DNA of 64,000 bases, from positions 4,807,363 to 4,871,362 of the forward strand of contig NZ_CP036349.1 of assembly GCF_007753265.1 (NCBI RefSeq), given 5' to 3'. Under the pieces are notes generated by a model. It ran no database searches. It was not told the DNA's origin and saw only the letters and a list, made by a program, of their open reading frames with translations. Below, piece after piece: positions 35,520-43,815 of the stretch (position 1 is the stretch's first letter; each line of letters opens with the position of its first letter). This DNA is from Botrimarina mediterranea. GTDB lineage: Bacteria; Planctomycetota; Planctomycetia; Pirellulales; Lacipirellulaceae. Made by a program: the position numbers and the translations under genes.

Positions 35520-36452
35520 GTGACTAGCCTCGCCCCCTATCTGCCGTTCGTCGCCTTCGCGGTCGTCTCGGCGATCATCTACGCGCTGTTCGCGTACTTT
35601 GACCCTTACTGGGTCAGCGTCCGTGGCAGGCTCGACCAGTTCGACAACGCCAAAGATTCTCCGAAGCGCCGCTTAGCGGGTGGGTCCAACAAGACGGCGC
35701 CGACGTCTGGTTGGTTCACGCTACCGACAGTTTCTCTCTTTCGTGGTGGCGACCGCTCGCACTTAACTCAGCGACTGGCTTATGCCGGCGTCTACCAGCC
35801 GCAAGCAGTGGCGCGGTACTTCTCGATTAGTTTGCTGACGCTCAGTGCGCCGATGTTGATCTGCTTAACCCTGACGCTTGCTGGGTTGCTGCGGTGGGAC
35901 TACGCGATGCTGTTCGCCTGCATCGGGGGACTTACCGGCGCGCTGGCGCCGCGGCTTTGGCTCGACCGCGCGATCAAGAAGCGCCACCTCCAGTTCCGCC
36001 GTTCGTTGCCCGACTTCCTCGACCTGATGACGGTCTGCTTGGAGGGAGGCCTGAGCCTGCAAGAGACCATCCGCCGCGTCAGCGACGAGCTGCAACTCGC
36101 GCATTCCGCGCTCGCCGCCGAGCTGGCTGTTGTGCAGCGCGACGTGGAGCTCGGCGCCACGGTGGACCAAGCCCTCAAGCGCTTCGCCGCCCGCTCGGGA
36201 TACGAGGGCGTCCGCTCTCTGAGCACCTTTATCCGCGAGGCGCAGCGCTTCGGCACCAACGTCACCGAGGCGCTCCGCAGCCACTCCGACATGCTCCGCT
36301 CGCAGCGCGAGCAAGCCGCCGAGGAAAACGCCCAGAAAGCGGCGGTAAAGATCCTGCTGCCGACGATGCTGCTGATCTTCCCTGCGATCCTGATCGTTGC
36401 CGTTGGCCCCGCTGTCATTCAGATCCAAGCGTCCTTCACGGCGAGCAAATGA
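35520..36452 (+). CDS. tadC: TadC inner-membrane pilus platform protein
   Basis: 310 residues; membrane helices near the N-terminus, about 100-145 and the C-terminus, around a T2SSF domain (RRSLPDFLDLMTVCLEGGLSLQETIRRVSDEL; LSTFIREAQRFGTNVTEALRSHSDMLRSQREQAAEE). Typical TadC length and layout. Starts at GTG 35520, 12 bases after tadB, and overlaps the next gene by 4 bases (ATGA). Confidence 0.94.
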   Translation: MTSLAPYLPFVAFAVVSAIIYALFAYFDPYWVSVRGRLDQFDNAKDSPKRRLAGGSNKTAPTSGWFTLPTVSLFRGGDRSHLTQRLAYAGVYQPQAVARYFSISLLTLSAPMLICLTLTLAGLLRWDYAMLFACIGGLTGALAPRLWLDRAIKKRHLQFRRSLPDFLDLMTVCLEGGLSLQETIRRVSDELQLAHSALAAELAVVQRDVELGATVDQALKRFAARSGYEGVRSLSTFIREAQRFGTNVTEALRSHSDMLRSQREQAAEENAQKAAVKILLPTMLLIFPAILIVAVGPAVIQIQASFTASK

Positions 36453-36886
36453 CGAGTTCCGGATCACAACCCGCCTTTCGACGCCAGCGATCCGGCGTCG
36501 TCGCCACGGAGTTCGCTCTCGTGTGCCCCGTGCTGCTGCTTATGGCGCTCGCCTGCGCCGATTTCGGACGCGTTTCGCACTTCTACGAAACTGTGTCGAA
36601 CGCCGCTCGTGTCGGCGCCGAGACGGGCGCTACGCAACGGTTCTCCGATTTTACCCGGCCGCTATGGGAGCAGCGTGTGCGAAACGCCACGCTTGCTGAG
36701 ATGGAAACGCTTCCGAACTTCAACTCGGGGGACATGACGTATGCCCTTGAGCTAGCCGAGATCTCCAACGACCAGCATCTTATCACAGTCGATGTGAGCT
36801 ACACCTTCCGCACAATCGTCGCTTGGCCCGGCCTCCCCTCGGACGTCGAACTCCGCAAACGCGTCTCCTACCGGCAGTTCCGCTGA
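36449..36886 (+). CDS. TadE-like pseudopilin (1)
   Basis: 145 residues. Short basic N-terminus, then RRQRSGVVATEFALVCPVLLLMALACADFGR, the TadE motif in which the Glu (ATEF) follows a cleavable Gly-type junction and a hydrophobic helix. TadE-like minor pseudopilins are exported and assist the pilus. Overlaps tadC by ATGA. Followed 9 bases later by a second TadE-like gene. Confidence 0.9.
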   Translation: MTSSGSQPAFRRQRSGVVATEFALVCPVLLLMALACADFGRVSHFYETVSNAARVGAETGATQRFSDFTRPLWEQRVRNATLAEMETLPNFNSGDMTYALELAEISNDQHLITVDVSYTFRTIVAWPGLPSDVELRKRVSYRQFR

Positions 36887-36895
36887 CCCTCAAGC

Positions 36896-37372
36896 ATGCA
36901 AACCGCTCTTTATCAACCGTCGAGAAGCCGAAGGATGCGACGCTATCGAGGCGTCGTTGCCCTTGAAAGCGCCTTCGTGCTGCCGATCACTTTCTTCTTG
37001 CTCTTCGCGATGCTGGACCTCGGTCTAGCGGCGGTGCGGTTCAACGCCCTGTCCGAAGCGGCCCGCACCGTCGCGCGAGAGGTTGTCCTCCACGGATCGA
37101 TGGCGCTCGATTCGCCAGACGCCTGGGGACCCGGTCAGTTTCAAGCCGCCGCCTCGAGTGATAGCGACATCGTCCGCACAGCGCAGAACGTTCTGCCCAC
37201 CATGCGCCTGGAAGATGTGACCGTCGCCGTGTCCTGGGCCGACAACGACAACTCGCCCCGCGACCGCGTCCGGGTTCGGTTGTCCTACCTCCACCAACCA
37301 TTGATTCCGGTGCTGTTCGCATGGGGTCCGCTCGAGCTGCGTGCGGAAGCCATCATGCGGATCGTCAACTGA
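36896..37372 (+). CDS. TadE-like pseudopilin (2)
   Basis: 158 residues with RRYRGVVALESAFVLPITFFLLFAMLDLGLA near the N-terminus: the TadE-type motif with Glu at ALESAF and a single membrane helix. The remainder is a small periplasmic domain. A tandem pair of TadE-like genes with a TadG-like gene is a common Tad operon end. Confidence 0.9.
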   Translation: MQTALYQPSRSRRMRRYRGVVALESAFVLPITFFLLFAMLDLGLAAVRFNALSEAARTVAREVVLHGSMALDSPDAWGPGQFQAAASSDSDIVRTAQNVLPTMRLEDVTVAVSWADNDNSPRDRVRVRLSYLHQPLIPVLFAWGPLELRAEAIMRIVN

Positions 37373-37389
37373 CGCCACGGGGCAATACC

Positions 37390-39165
37390 ATGCCGCAACT
37401 CTATTCAGCCCGTCGTAGAAAGCTGCGCCACACCGGCAAGCTGTTGGTGATGCTCGCGATCTTGTTGCCGATGATGCTTAGCGTCGCCGGTCTGGTGATC
37501 GATGGCGGGCTGCTGATGAGCAAACGCCGCGACATGCAACACGGCGCCGACGCCGCCGCGACCGCCGCGGCGTTCGAGCTGCTGCGGGGGAATGGCGTTG
37601 CGGCGGCGACGGGCGTCGCGACCGAGGTCTTGCAGATCGACAACGACCTGCCGGACGCCACCGTGACGGTCAACATCCCGCCCACCGAGGGCGCTTTCGC
37701 CGGCCGTCCCAATCACGTCGAAGTGATTGCCCAGACGAACTACCGTTCGCGGCTGATGGGCATCCTCGACGGGCTGGTGGACTACCCGGTTCAGGCCCGC
37801 GCCGTTGCGGGCGTGCAGGACGTGACCGCTGGCGCGGCGATCATCGTCCTCGACCCCGACCCGGCGCCGCTCCAGATCAACTCCGTCGCCCAAACGCTTG
37901 CCGGGATCGATCTCGCCGCCCTCAGCACGGAAGCCGTCGGGCAATCTGGGCTCACACCGTTTCTCTTCTCGGTTCCGATAGTTGGGCCTTTAGCTTCCTC
38001 GCTGCTCAATTCGCAGCTCACCAGCGTGATGCCAATCGAGATTGGGTCGCTCTTGGACGACGCGCTCGCCGGACTCCCGGGACTCAATGCGCCCGCGATC
38101 ATCGCCGGACTCGAGGTCGAAGGGGTCGGCACGCTAGTCGTCGATGGCTCCGTCATCGTCAACAACCAATGGGGCGGTGTGGACGAGAACAACGAAATCG
38201 TCGGCGATTGCGCAGGACCGCCCTACGGCGTCTCCTGCATGCCGATCGTGCCAACTACCAGTGTCGTTGCCCGCGATGTCCGCGTCGCTGGTGGCGTCGA
38301 CGAGCTACACCACTATGGCCCCTTCGGCGGCGGCGACGGCACGCCGTTGCAGGCGAACCGACTACCCGTAGAAGACCCGCTGGAAGGCCTGCCTACGCCC
38401 TCGGTCTCTAGCGACGCGGCTAACGTTTCCGCAACCGTCCACAACCCCGGTCATCTCGTACGGGTGACGTTGCCGATCGACGTCGCGTCCGAAGTTCTCG
38501 GCACGGTGCGAAACTTACTGCCGGCATTGTTACGGTCGCTGCTCGATCCGCTCCTTGATCCACTGACAGAGTTGCTAACCGAAGCCACCATTCAGCCAGG
38601 CGTCTACAGCTCGATAACGGTGCTCGCGCCACTCGGTGGCGTTCACTTCCAGCCCGGCGTGTACATCGTTCGTGGCGGAAGCCCTATCACAGGGACGGCC
38701 CTCACGGTAATCGGACCGGTGCAAGCCGAGGGCGTCCTATTCTATGTCACCGCATCGGCAGACTACAACGCCACATCGGGCCTCCCCGACGCGGGTCAAG
38801 TCAGCACCGAGCCGCCGCCCAATACCATTGGATCGGTTCTCCCGAGCGTGCTGCTGCTTCCGCTCTTGCCGGGCGCCGATCTCACGGGCCTCAATGACCC
38901 TTCGAGTCCCTTCCACGGGATGTTGCTCTACCAGCAACGTCGCGACCGCCGACCGATCGTCGTCGATCTCCAGCAAATCGTAGGGGGCAGCCGCGTCTCG
39001 GGAACCATCTACGGCAAGTGGGCCCACCTGCTGCTCGTTGGCGGCGGGGGTTCGCACGACCTGCGTTTCGTCAGCGGCACGGCGCGGGTGGTGACCGTCA
39101 CCAACACGATGCTCGCGCCTTCCGAACTGTTCCCCCCCGCCCAAGACGTGCTGTTACTCGAATGA
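37390..39165 (+). CDS. TadG-like pilus assembly protein
   Basis: 591 residues. The N-terminus KLLVMLAILLPMMLSVAGLVIDGGLLMSKRRDMQHGADAAATAAA is the Flp-pilus-assembly TadG-like segment (membrane helix, then DxGxxxxxRxxxQxAADAAA). The large C-terminal part is beta-rich and Val/Leu/Pro-rich with no von Willebrand factor A motif that I can recognise, and has no family I know. Probably anchored in the inner membrane and projecting outward. Its stop overlaps the PAS gene start (ATGA). Confidence 0.82.
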   Translation: MPQLYSARRRKLRHTGKLLVMLAILLPMMLSVAGLVIDGGLLMSKRRDMQHGADAAATAAAFELLRGNGVAAATGVATEVLQIDNDLPDATVTVNIPPTEGAFAGRPNHVEVIAQTNYRSRLMGILDGLVDYPVQARAVAGVQDVTAGAAIIVLDPDPAPLQINSVAQTLAGIDLAALSTEAVGQSGLTPFLFSVPIVGPLASSLLNSQLTSVMPIEIGSLLDDALAGLPGLNAPAIIAGLEVEGVGTLVVDGSVIVNNQWGGVDENNEIVGDCAGPPYGVSCMPIVPTTSVVARDVRVAGGVDELHHYGPFGGGDGTPLQANRLPVEDPLEGLPTPSVSSDAANVSATVHNPGHLVRVTLPIDVASEVLGTVRNLLPALLRSLLDPLLDPLTELLTEATIQPGVYSSITVLAPLGGVHFQPGVYIVRGGSPITGTALTVIGPVQAEGVLFYVTASADYNATSGLPDAGQVSTEPPPNTIGSVLPSVLLLPLLPGADLTGLNDPSSPFHGMLLYQQRRDRRPIVVDLQQIVGGSRVSGTIYGKWAHLLLVGGGGSHDLRFVSGTARVVTVTNTMLAPSELFPPAQDVLLLE

Positions 39166-39722
39166 AAAGTATCCCTCCTATGCAGCGAACTTTCGGGCCC
39201 CTGTTAGCGAGTCTCGCTGCGAAGCTTACGCGACTTGTGCGTCCGCGGGACTGGCGCTATCAGGCCCGCGCGTCGGAGCTTCTTGACGCCGTTCTAGCCA
39301 CGGCCTCGGACTCCGTTTTCTTTGTCGATTCTCGCGGCAAAGTGCGCGACTGCAATCTCGTGGCGGAACAGATATTCGGCCGCGACCGGTCGGAGATGAT
39401 CGGCCGCGGGATCGCGTTGTACGTCCCGTCTCTAGCGTTCTCCGCCCTGCGACGCCGCGCGAAGGGGATGGGTCACGACTCGCTGTCGTTGGAGATGCCA
39501 GGAAGGCTCGAAACGCTCGCCACGGACAGCAGCGGCTCAACCTTCCCCGTGTCGGTAGCGGTAAGAAGTCTTTCCGTCTGGGGAAACAAGGGGTGCCTTG
39601 TTCGCCTGCGCGACGACAGCCGGCGCGAGGCCGACCGTCAAGAGATCCGCCGGCTCACCGACCAACTAGCAATCGCCAAACGCGCCCTCGAGCACTTCAA
39701 TGCGGCTTCGGTCGGCGATTAA
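39162..39722 (+). CDS. PAS-domain protein coupled to the Tad operon
   Basis: 186 residues. Basic N-terminal region, then one PAS domain (about 45-160: LLDAVLATASDSVFFVDSRGKVRDCNLVAEQIFGRDRSEMIGRGI; the later strand LVRLRDDS), ending in a short coiled coil (READRQEIRRLTDQLAIAKRALEHF). No kinase, GGDEF, EAL or HTH follows, so the output must come through a partner. ATGA overlap with the TadG-like gene makes co-translation likely. Could sense redox or a ligand and signal to the Tad machine; this is inference. Confidence 0.85.
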   Translation: MKSIPPMQRTFGPLLASLAAKLTRLVRPRDWRYQARASELLDAVLATASDSVFFVDSRGKVRDCNLVAEQIFGRDRSEMIGRGIALYVPSLAFSALRRRAKGMGHDSLSLEMPGRLETLATDSSGSTFPVSVAVRSLSVWGNKGCLVRLRDDSRREADRQEIRRLTDQLAIAKRALEHFNAASVGD

Positions 39723-39752
39723 AAAACCACTGAGCCACGAGGGCTCAGTGGT
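39721..39752 (-). terminator. Intrinsic terminator of the branching-enzyme gene
   Basis: Read on the minus strand: stem ACCACTGAGCC with its complement around a 5-base loop, followed by six T (the A run 39721-39726 on plus). Ends the transcript of 39782-41590; the hairpin also lies directly after the PAS gene stop on plus and may serve both. Confidence 0.85.
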
Positions 39753-39781
39753 GACGTTAATCGGAACGGCCAGACGCTCGC

Positions 39782-41590
39782 TCACTCGTCCTGCGAGAAG
39801 ATCAGCATCGAGTACGGGGGGAGTGTCAGTGTCGCCGAGTGATTGACGCCGTCGTAGGGAAGGTCTTCGACCTTGAGGTCGCCGACATCGACACACGGCG
39901 GCTCGTCCTTGCCGGGGTCGTCGTAGAACGAGGCGTCGCTGTTGAAGCGGATCTTCCAGACGCCCGATCGCACCACGCCGACACGGTAGTTCTCTAGCTT
40001 GCGGCTCGAGAAGTTGGCGATGCACAGCGTGTCGTCGCCGGCGCCCCCCTCGCCCCACCGGCGGAAGGCGACCACCTTGTCGCTGTGGTTGAGGTGGTGG
40101 ACCTCGATGCGCTGACCGGTGAGCCCCCGGGTGAATCCGTCGCGATCGAGCCGCAGGCGGATCAGGTCCCGGACCATCGTGACGACGCCGTTGTGCTCGT
40201 CCGCCTTCTCCCAATCGATGGGGCGCGTGTCCTGGAACCAGCCGTCGCGGAGGAACTCTTGCCCCTGGAAGAGCATCGGCACGCCCGGCGCCGTCATCAT
40301 CAGGCAAACGCCGAGCGTCGCGCGCTTGCGCGCCGCCCAGCACTCGGGATCGTCCGGGTTCACCTCCGACGGGATCCGGGCTTTGCCGTTGGCGACCTCG
40401 TCGTGCGATTCGGTGTAGACGACGCGCTCGAAGGCGTCGTGGTTGTAGCGGTAAGTGAGCGCTTCGCGGACCGCCGTCATCGAGCGGTGCTCGTCCTTCA
40501 CCTCGGTCAGCGCGGCGCGGACGGGGTGAACGAACTCCGCGTCCCACTGGCAGTGGAAGTTGGCGCCCCCCCATTTCTCGGGCTTGGTGATCGCGTCGTT
40601 GTTGCGGAGGTCCTCGGCGATCGTGATCTTCTCGGGATACCGCGCGCGGATCTCACGGTTGATCCATTGGGCGAGCGACCACCCCTCGGGGATCGTGCGC
40701 GACTCATCGCCGTCGATCGACCGCATGTAGAGCGTCATGTCATAACGAAGCCCGTCCATGTGGTACTCTTCGAGCCACATCATGGCGTTGTCGAAGAGGT
40801 ACTGACGCACTTCGCCCCTGCCGTAGTCCGGGCGTGTGTCGCCCCACGGCGTGCTGCTGCGGTGATCGTTGTAGAAGTAGATCCCGCCCTTATCGTGATC
40901 CGACCAACCGTCGAACTGCCAGAGGTCGAGGTCGCTGGGCCCGAAGTGGTTGTAGACCACGTCCATCAGCACCGCGATGCCGTGCTTGTGGGCTTCGCGC
41001 ACCAATTCCTTCAGCCCGTTGGGGCCGCCATAGGCGCTCTCAACGGCGAAAGGGTGGGCCGGGTTGTATCCCCAGGAGAAGTCGCCGGCGAACTCCGCCG
41101 TGGGCATGACCTCGATCGCGTTCACGCCGAGCCACTGGAGGTACTCGAGCTTGTCGATCACATCGGCGAACGAGCCGACCTGGTTTTCTTCCGGCCGGTG
41201 GAACGTGCCCACGTGCAGCTCGTAGATCACCAACCGATTGCGCGAGGCGATCTTGAAGCTATCGCCTTGCCAGTCGAAGGCCGGATCGTAGAGCAACGAC
41301 TCGCCGACCGAGTTCGTCACCTGCCGGGCGTACGGATCGGTGCGTTCGAGCCGCTTCTTGCCGTTCCAGATGACGAACTTGTAGGCGTGCCCCGCGGCGG
41401 CGCCTTCGACGCTCCCTTCCCAAGTCCCGTTCGATCCGGCGTTCAGCGGCGAAGCCTCGTCGTCCCAATCATTGAAGTCACCGACAACGGCGACTCGTTC
41501 AGCATGGGGCGCCCAGAGACGAAAAATCGCTCCCCCCTCCACCAGGGTCGCGCCCATCGGCTGTGTGGAAAGACCGATCATCGCCACCAT
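39782..41590 (-). CDS. GH13 alpha-amylase family enzyme, branching-enzyme type
   Basis: 602 residues, no signal peptide. An N-terminal CBM48-like domain (GAIFRLWAPHAERVAVVGDFNDW) precedes a GH13 barrel with DVVYNHFG (region I), DGLRYDMT (II, nucleophile Asp), TIAEDLRNN (III, Glu) and SHDEVANGK (IV), and a C-terminal beta domain. Region IV is closer to glycogen branching enzyme than to malto-oligosyltrehalose trehalohydrolase, so 1,4-alpha-glucan branching is my preferred call. Start ATG 41590 has GAGGAAGG 6 bases upstream. It follows YqaE by 58 bases on the same strand and may be read from the sigma-54 promoter at 42186-42201. Confidence 0.85.
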   Translation of the reverse strand: MVAMIGLSTQPMGATLVEGGAIFRLWAPHAERVAVVGDFNDWDDEASPLNAGSNGTWEGSVEGAAAGHAYKFVIWNGKKRLERTDPYARQVTNSVGESLLYDPAFDWQGDSFKIASRNRLVIYELHVGTFHRPEENQVGSFADVIDKLEYLQWLGVNAIEVMPTAEFAGDFSWGYNPAHPFAVESAYGGPNGLKELVREAHKHGIAVLMDVVYNHFGPSDLDLWQFDGWSDHDKGGIYFYNDHRSSTPWGDTRPDYGRGEVRQYLFDNAMMWLEEYHMDGLRYDMTLYMRSIDGDESRTIPEGWSLAQWINREIRARYPEKITIAEDLRNNDAITKPEKWGGANFHCQWDAEFVHPVRAALTEVKDEHRSMTAVREALTYRYNHDAFERVVYTESHDEVANGKARIPSEVNPDDPECWAARKRATLGVCLMMTAPGVPMLFQGQEFLRDGWFQDTRPIDWEKADEHNGVVTMVRDLIRLRLDRDGFTRGLTGQRIEVHHLNHSDKVVAFRRWGEGGAGDDTLCIANFSSRKLENYRVGVVRSGVWKIRFNSDASFYDDPGKDEPPCVDVGDLKVEDLPYDGVNHSATLTLPPYSMLIFSQDE

Positions 41591-41648
41591 ATAACCTTCC
41601 TCGACTCGGGGATGCAATGCAATTCTGCGGATTCCGCTTGGTAAAGCG

Positions 41649-41834
41649 TCAGCGGCTGAAGATGACCCACGCCGCATGGATGACGCCGGGGATATAGCCG
41701 AGCAAGGTCAGGATCAAGTTGATCCAGAAGTGCTTACCCAGCCCCACCTCAAGCGCCACTCCCAGCGGAGGGATGAAGATAGCGAGCAGAATCTTGATGG
41801 GGTCGGTCAGTTCGATGCCGGCTTTTGCAGCCAT
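41649..41834 (-). CDS. YqaE/Pmp3 family small membrane protein
   Basis: 61 residues, two membrane helices: DPIKILLAIFIPPLGVALEVGLGKHFWINLILTLLGYIPGVIHAAWVIF, the YqaE/Pmp3 (UPF0057) pattern. Family members are induced by salt or cold stress in plants and yeast and affect membrane potential. GGAG 6 bases before the ATG. Lies between a 55-residue small protein and the GH13 gene on the same strand. Confidence 0.93.
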   Translation of the reverse strand: MAAKAGIELTDPIKILLAIFIPPLGVALEVGLGKHFWINLILTLLGYIPGVIHAAWVIFSR

Positions 41835-41895
41835 GGGTATCTCCTTGAGTAGTTTTTAGTCGTGAGTTGAGAGTCGCGCGCTATTGAAGCGCGGC

Positions 41896-42063
41896 TCACA
41901 TGGCTCGGGCGGCGACGGGCGAGCCGCACATCAGCCGCGCGAGCTGTCGCAGTCGGCGGTCGGCTTCGATGCGGCGTTCGGCCCGTTGCACCGGGTCCCA
42001 CGATTCTCGGATCCGTGATTGAAGCGTCGAGGCGTCGCTGACGCCGCTCGTTTTAAGGGACAT
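41896..42063 (-). CDS. Small hypothetical protein
   Basis: 55 residues, soluble, Arg-rich, with the amphipathic stretch RESWDPVQRAERRIEADRRLRQLARLM that should be helical. No family recognised. Supported by a GGGAGAG ribosome site 4-5 bases before the ATG and by a near-perfect sigma-54 promoter about 120 bases upstream on the same strand. First gene of a probable transcript with YqaE and the GH13 enzyme. Confidence 0.6.
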   Translation of the reverse strand: MSLKTSGVSDASTLQSRIRESWDPVQRAERRIEADRRLRQLARLMCGSPVAARAM

Positions 42064-42185
42064 CGCACTCTCCCGTTTTTGGACGTTGGCCCCGTTTGGA
42101 CGTTGGCCCTGGAGGAAGGAAGCGGCGCTGACGTGAATGGCGACCGCAGTGGGGATGACGCCGAGCGTCAGTGACACCAACCGAA

Positions 42186-42201
42186 TGCAATGGTTGTGCC
42201 A
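42186..42201 (-). promoter_or_regulatory. Sigma-54 promoter, perfect match
   Basis: On the minus strand it reads TGGCAC-AACCA-TTGCA, the full -24/-12 consensus with GG and GC 10 bases apart. It points to the small gene at 42063 and the YqaE/GH13 genes beyond, leaving a leader of about 110 bases. Confidence 0.8.
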
Positions 42202-42543
42202 GAACGGCGGCGCACCGGTCTTTGCACCGGACGCCCGGGTAAACCGCTTGTCCGAGAAACTCGCCGGGAGCTGTCGCAAACCGCCGTTGATCGGGGCCGA
42301 CTCAGATTGCCTGACGTCGAGACAGCGATCCGTCAGTTGAACGCCATCGCCGTGCAGAACAGCTGATCGAACGCCAATGCCGCGCGCTGCCTGCGGCGCC
42401 GGGGCCGAACCGGGCGGAGCTGGACGCCAAGCAACCACAGCGGTCTTCAGGCGACCATGCACCCAGCCCGCGTTGATGAGCTTAATCGTCAAGCGCCTCT
42501 TCTTCTTATCTTTGTAGCACGGTGTTTCGCCCTCAACGGCGTT

Positions 42544-42559
42544 TGGCATGCCGCATGCA
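42544..42559 (+). promoter_or_regulatory. Sigma-54 promoter upstream of DUF1328 gene
   Basis: TGGCATG-CCGC-ATGCA: -24 GG and -12 GC at the right spacing with one change from TGGCAC and one from TTGCA. About 100 bases upstream of the DUF1328 start and divergent from the promoter at 42186. Confidence 0.65.
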
Positions 42560-42657
42560 CCTACAGGTTTCAATGGGTCGCGTTGACCCAACGACGCCGG
42601 ACGCTTCCGGACCCGGGCCAGTGGCTCGGCGACCTTGTGGTGCAAGGAGATGAGAGA

Positions 42658-42825
42658 ATGTTGAGCTGGGCCCTTACTTTCCTGGTTATTGCGTTGATTG
42701 CCGCTGTTCTTGGTTTCGGCGGTATCGCCGGCGCCGCGACGGGCATCGCCAAGATCCTGTTCTTTGCCTTCCTGATTCTGTTCCTCGTCAGCCTGATCAT
42801 TCCCCGCTTCCGCGGCTCGGTCTAA
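42658..42825 (+). CDS. DUF1328 (YtjA family) small membrane protein
   Basis: 55 residues, almost wholly two membrane helices: [20 protein letters not shown], then [26 protein letters not shown] with a GGIAG turn, the DUF1328 pattern. Function unknown; members are often stress-induced. AAGGAG lies just upstream of the ATG. The next small membrane gene follows 45 bases later, and both end before a strong terminator. Confidence 0.93.
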   Translation: MLSWALTFLVIALIAAVLGFGGIAGAATGIAKILFFAFLILFLVSLIIPRFRGSV

Positions 42826-42870
42826 CGGGCAAACGGGAACTACATCCAACGCTGCGGAGGAGGTTGAATC

Positions 42871-43080
42871 ATGCGAGCAATCATCGCGATTGTCGCGCTC
42901 GTGCTGATCCTGGCCTTGGTTGGCTGGGTGTCGTTCTCCACCGAGCCCGGGCGTAGTTCAGTCAACGTCGAGACGGAGAAGATCGAACGTGACATCGAAG
43001 GAATCTCGGAGTCGGTCGAAGACGCTAGTGATGAAATTCGTGACAGCGCTTCCGGCCATAGCACCGACGCCAGCCCCTGA
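42871..43080 (+). CDS. Small single-helix membrane protein
   Basis: 69 residues. One N-terminal membrane helix (residues about 3-22) and an acidic tail (VETEKIERDIEGISESVEDASDEIRD) that could be a helix facing the periplasm. No family recognised. GGAGGAGG precedes the ATG. The terminator at 43107-43145 closes this two-gene unit. Confidence 0.8.
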   Translation: MRAIIAIVALVLILALVGWVSFSTEPGRSSVNVETEKIERDIEGISESVEDASDEIRDSASGHSTDASP

Positions 43081-43106
43081 GCGAGCTCGGCGAACCTGCG
43101 TCTTCT

Positions 43107-43145
43107 AGCCTCCCTATCGTTGCTCAACGATAGGGAGGCTTTTTT
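43107..43145 (+). terminator. Strong intrinsic terminator
   Basis: Perfect 15-bp stem AGCCTCCCTATCGTT with its complement, loop GCTC, then TTTTTT. Ends the DUF1328 two-gene unit. Confidence 0.95.
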
Positions 43146-43147
43146 GA

Positions 43148-43163
43148 CGGCTTCGCAATTGCC
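43148..43163 (+). promoter_or_regulatory. Weak sigma-54 promoter candidate for ExoD gene
   Basis: CGGCTT-CGCAA-TTGCC: GG and GC 10 bases apart with a perfect TTGC at -12, but two or three mismatches at -24. It sits right after the terminator and 33 bases before the ExoD start. Confidence 0.35.
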
Positions 43164-43195
43164 GTTAGCCAACCGTAAGATTGGAGTAACCCGCC

Positions 43196-43795
43196 ATGGA
43201 AGCTGCGATGGCTAGCGAATCGCCTACCAAGCTGTCCGAACTGCTCGATGAGATGGTCGAGGGGACCAACGGCGATAAGGTCTCACTCGGCGACTTGCTC
43301 GACACCGTCGAATCACGGAGCTTCGGGCCGCTGCTCGTCGTCCCCGCCCTGATCGCCGCATCGCCGATCGGCGCCGTCCCGGGAATGTCGGTCATCACCG
43401 GGAGCATGATCATTCTGCTCGCTGGTCAACTCGTAGCGGGTCGCCGTCATCCCTGGCTCCCTCAGCGGATCCGCGACTTCGAGTTCGATCGAGAACGGCT
43501 GACGAAGACCCGCAAGAAGCTTCGGCCATGGCTGAAATGGGCTGAACGCCCGATCCAGGCCCGACTCACCATGCTTGTCGAACCGCCGGCCGATCGGGTG
43601 ATCGCCGTAATCTGTATCGCCCTGTCGCTGCTGTTCTATCCGCTGGCTCTCGTCCCGTTTGGAGTGTTTCTTCCTTCGGTAGCCATCCTTTTCTTTGGCG
43701 TCGGACTCTCCGCACGCGATGGCCTGTTGACGCTCTTCGCCTTCGGCATGACTGCCGCCACCGTCTGGGCCGCGATCGCCTTCTGGCCGTTTTAA
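43196..43795 (+). CDS. ExoD-family exopolysaccharide synthesis protein
   Basis: 199 residues. A cytoplasmic N-terminus (LSELLDEMVEGTNGDKVSLGDLLDTVESRSFGPLLVVPAL) is followed by several membrane helices with ASPIGAVPGMSVITGSMIILLAGQ and RPIQARLTMLVEPPADRVIAV, all ExoD landmarks. ExoD mutants in rhizobia have altered exopolysaccharide and alkali tolerance. A GGAG site precedes the ATG. The DUF4112 gene follows 20 bases later, probably co-transcribed. Confidence 0.9.
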   Translation: MEAAMASESPTKLSELLDEMVEGTNGDKVSLGDLLDTVESRSFGPLLVVPALIAASPIGAVPGMSVITGSMIILLAGQLVAGRRHPWLPQRIRDFEFDRERLTKTRKKLRPWLKWAERPIQARLTMLVEPPADRVIAVICIALSLLFYPLALVPFGVFLPSVAILFFGVGLSARDGLLTLFAFGMTAATVWAAIAFWPF

Positions 43796-43815
43796 CCTCC
43801 GACCCCACGTCCGCC

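Noticed and set aside
40085-41644. 519-codon open frame antisense to the GH13 gene
   Set aside because: Same cause; the minus strand carries all four GH13 regions and an optimal ribosome site.
42566-42575. Second GGTTTCAATG like the arm near 21611
   Set aside because: No partner arm and no related gene; judged chance.
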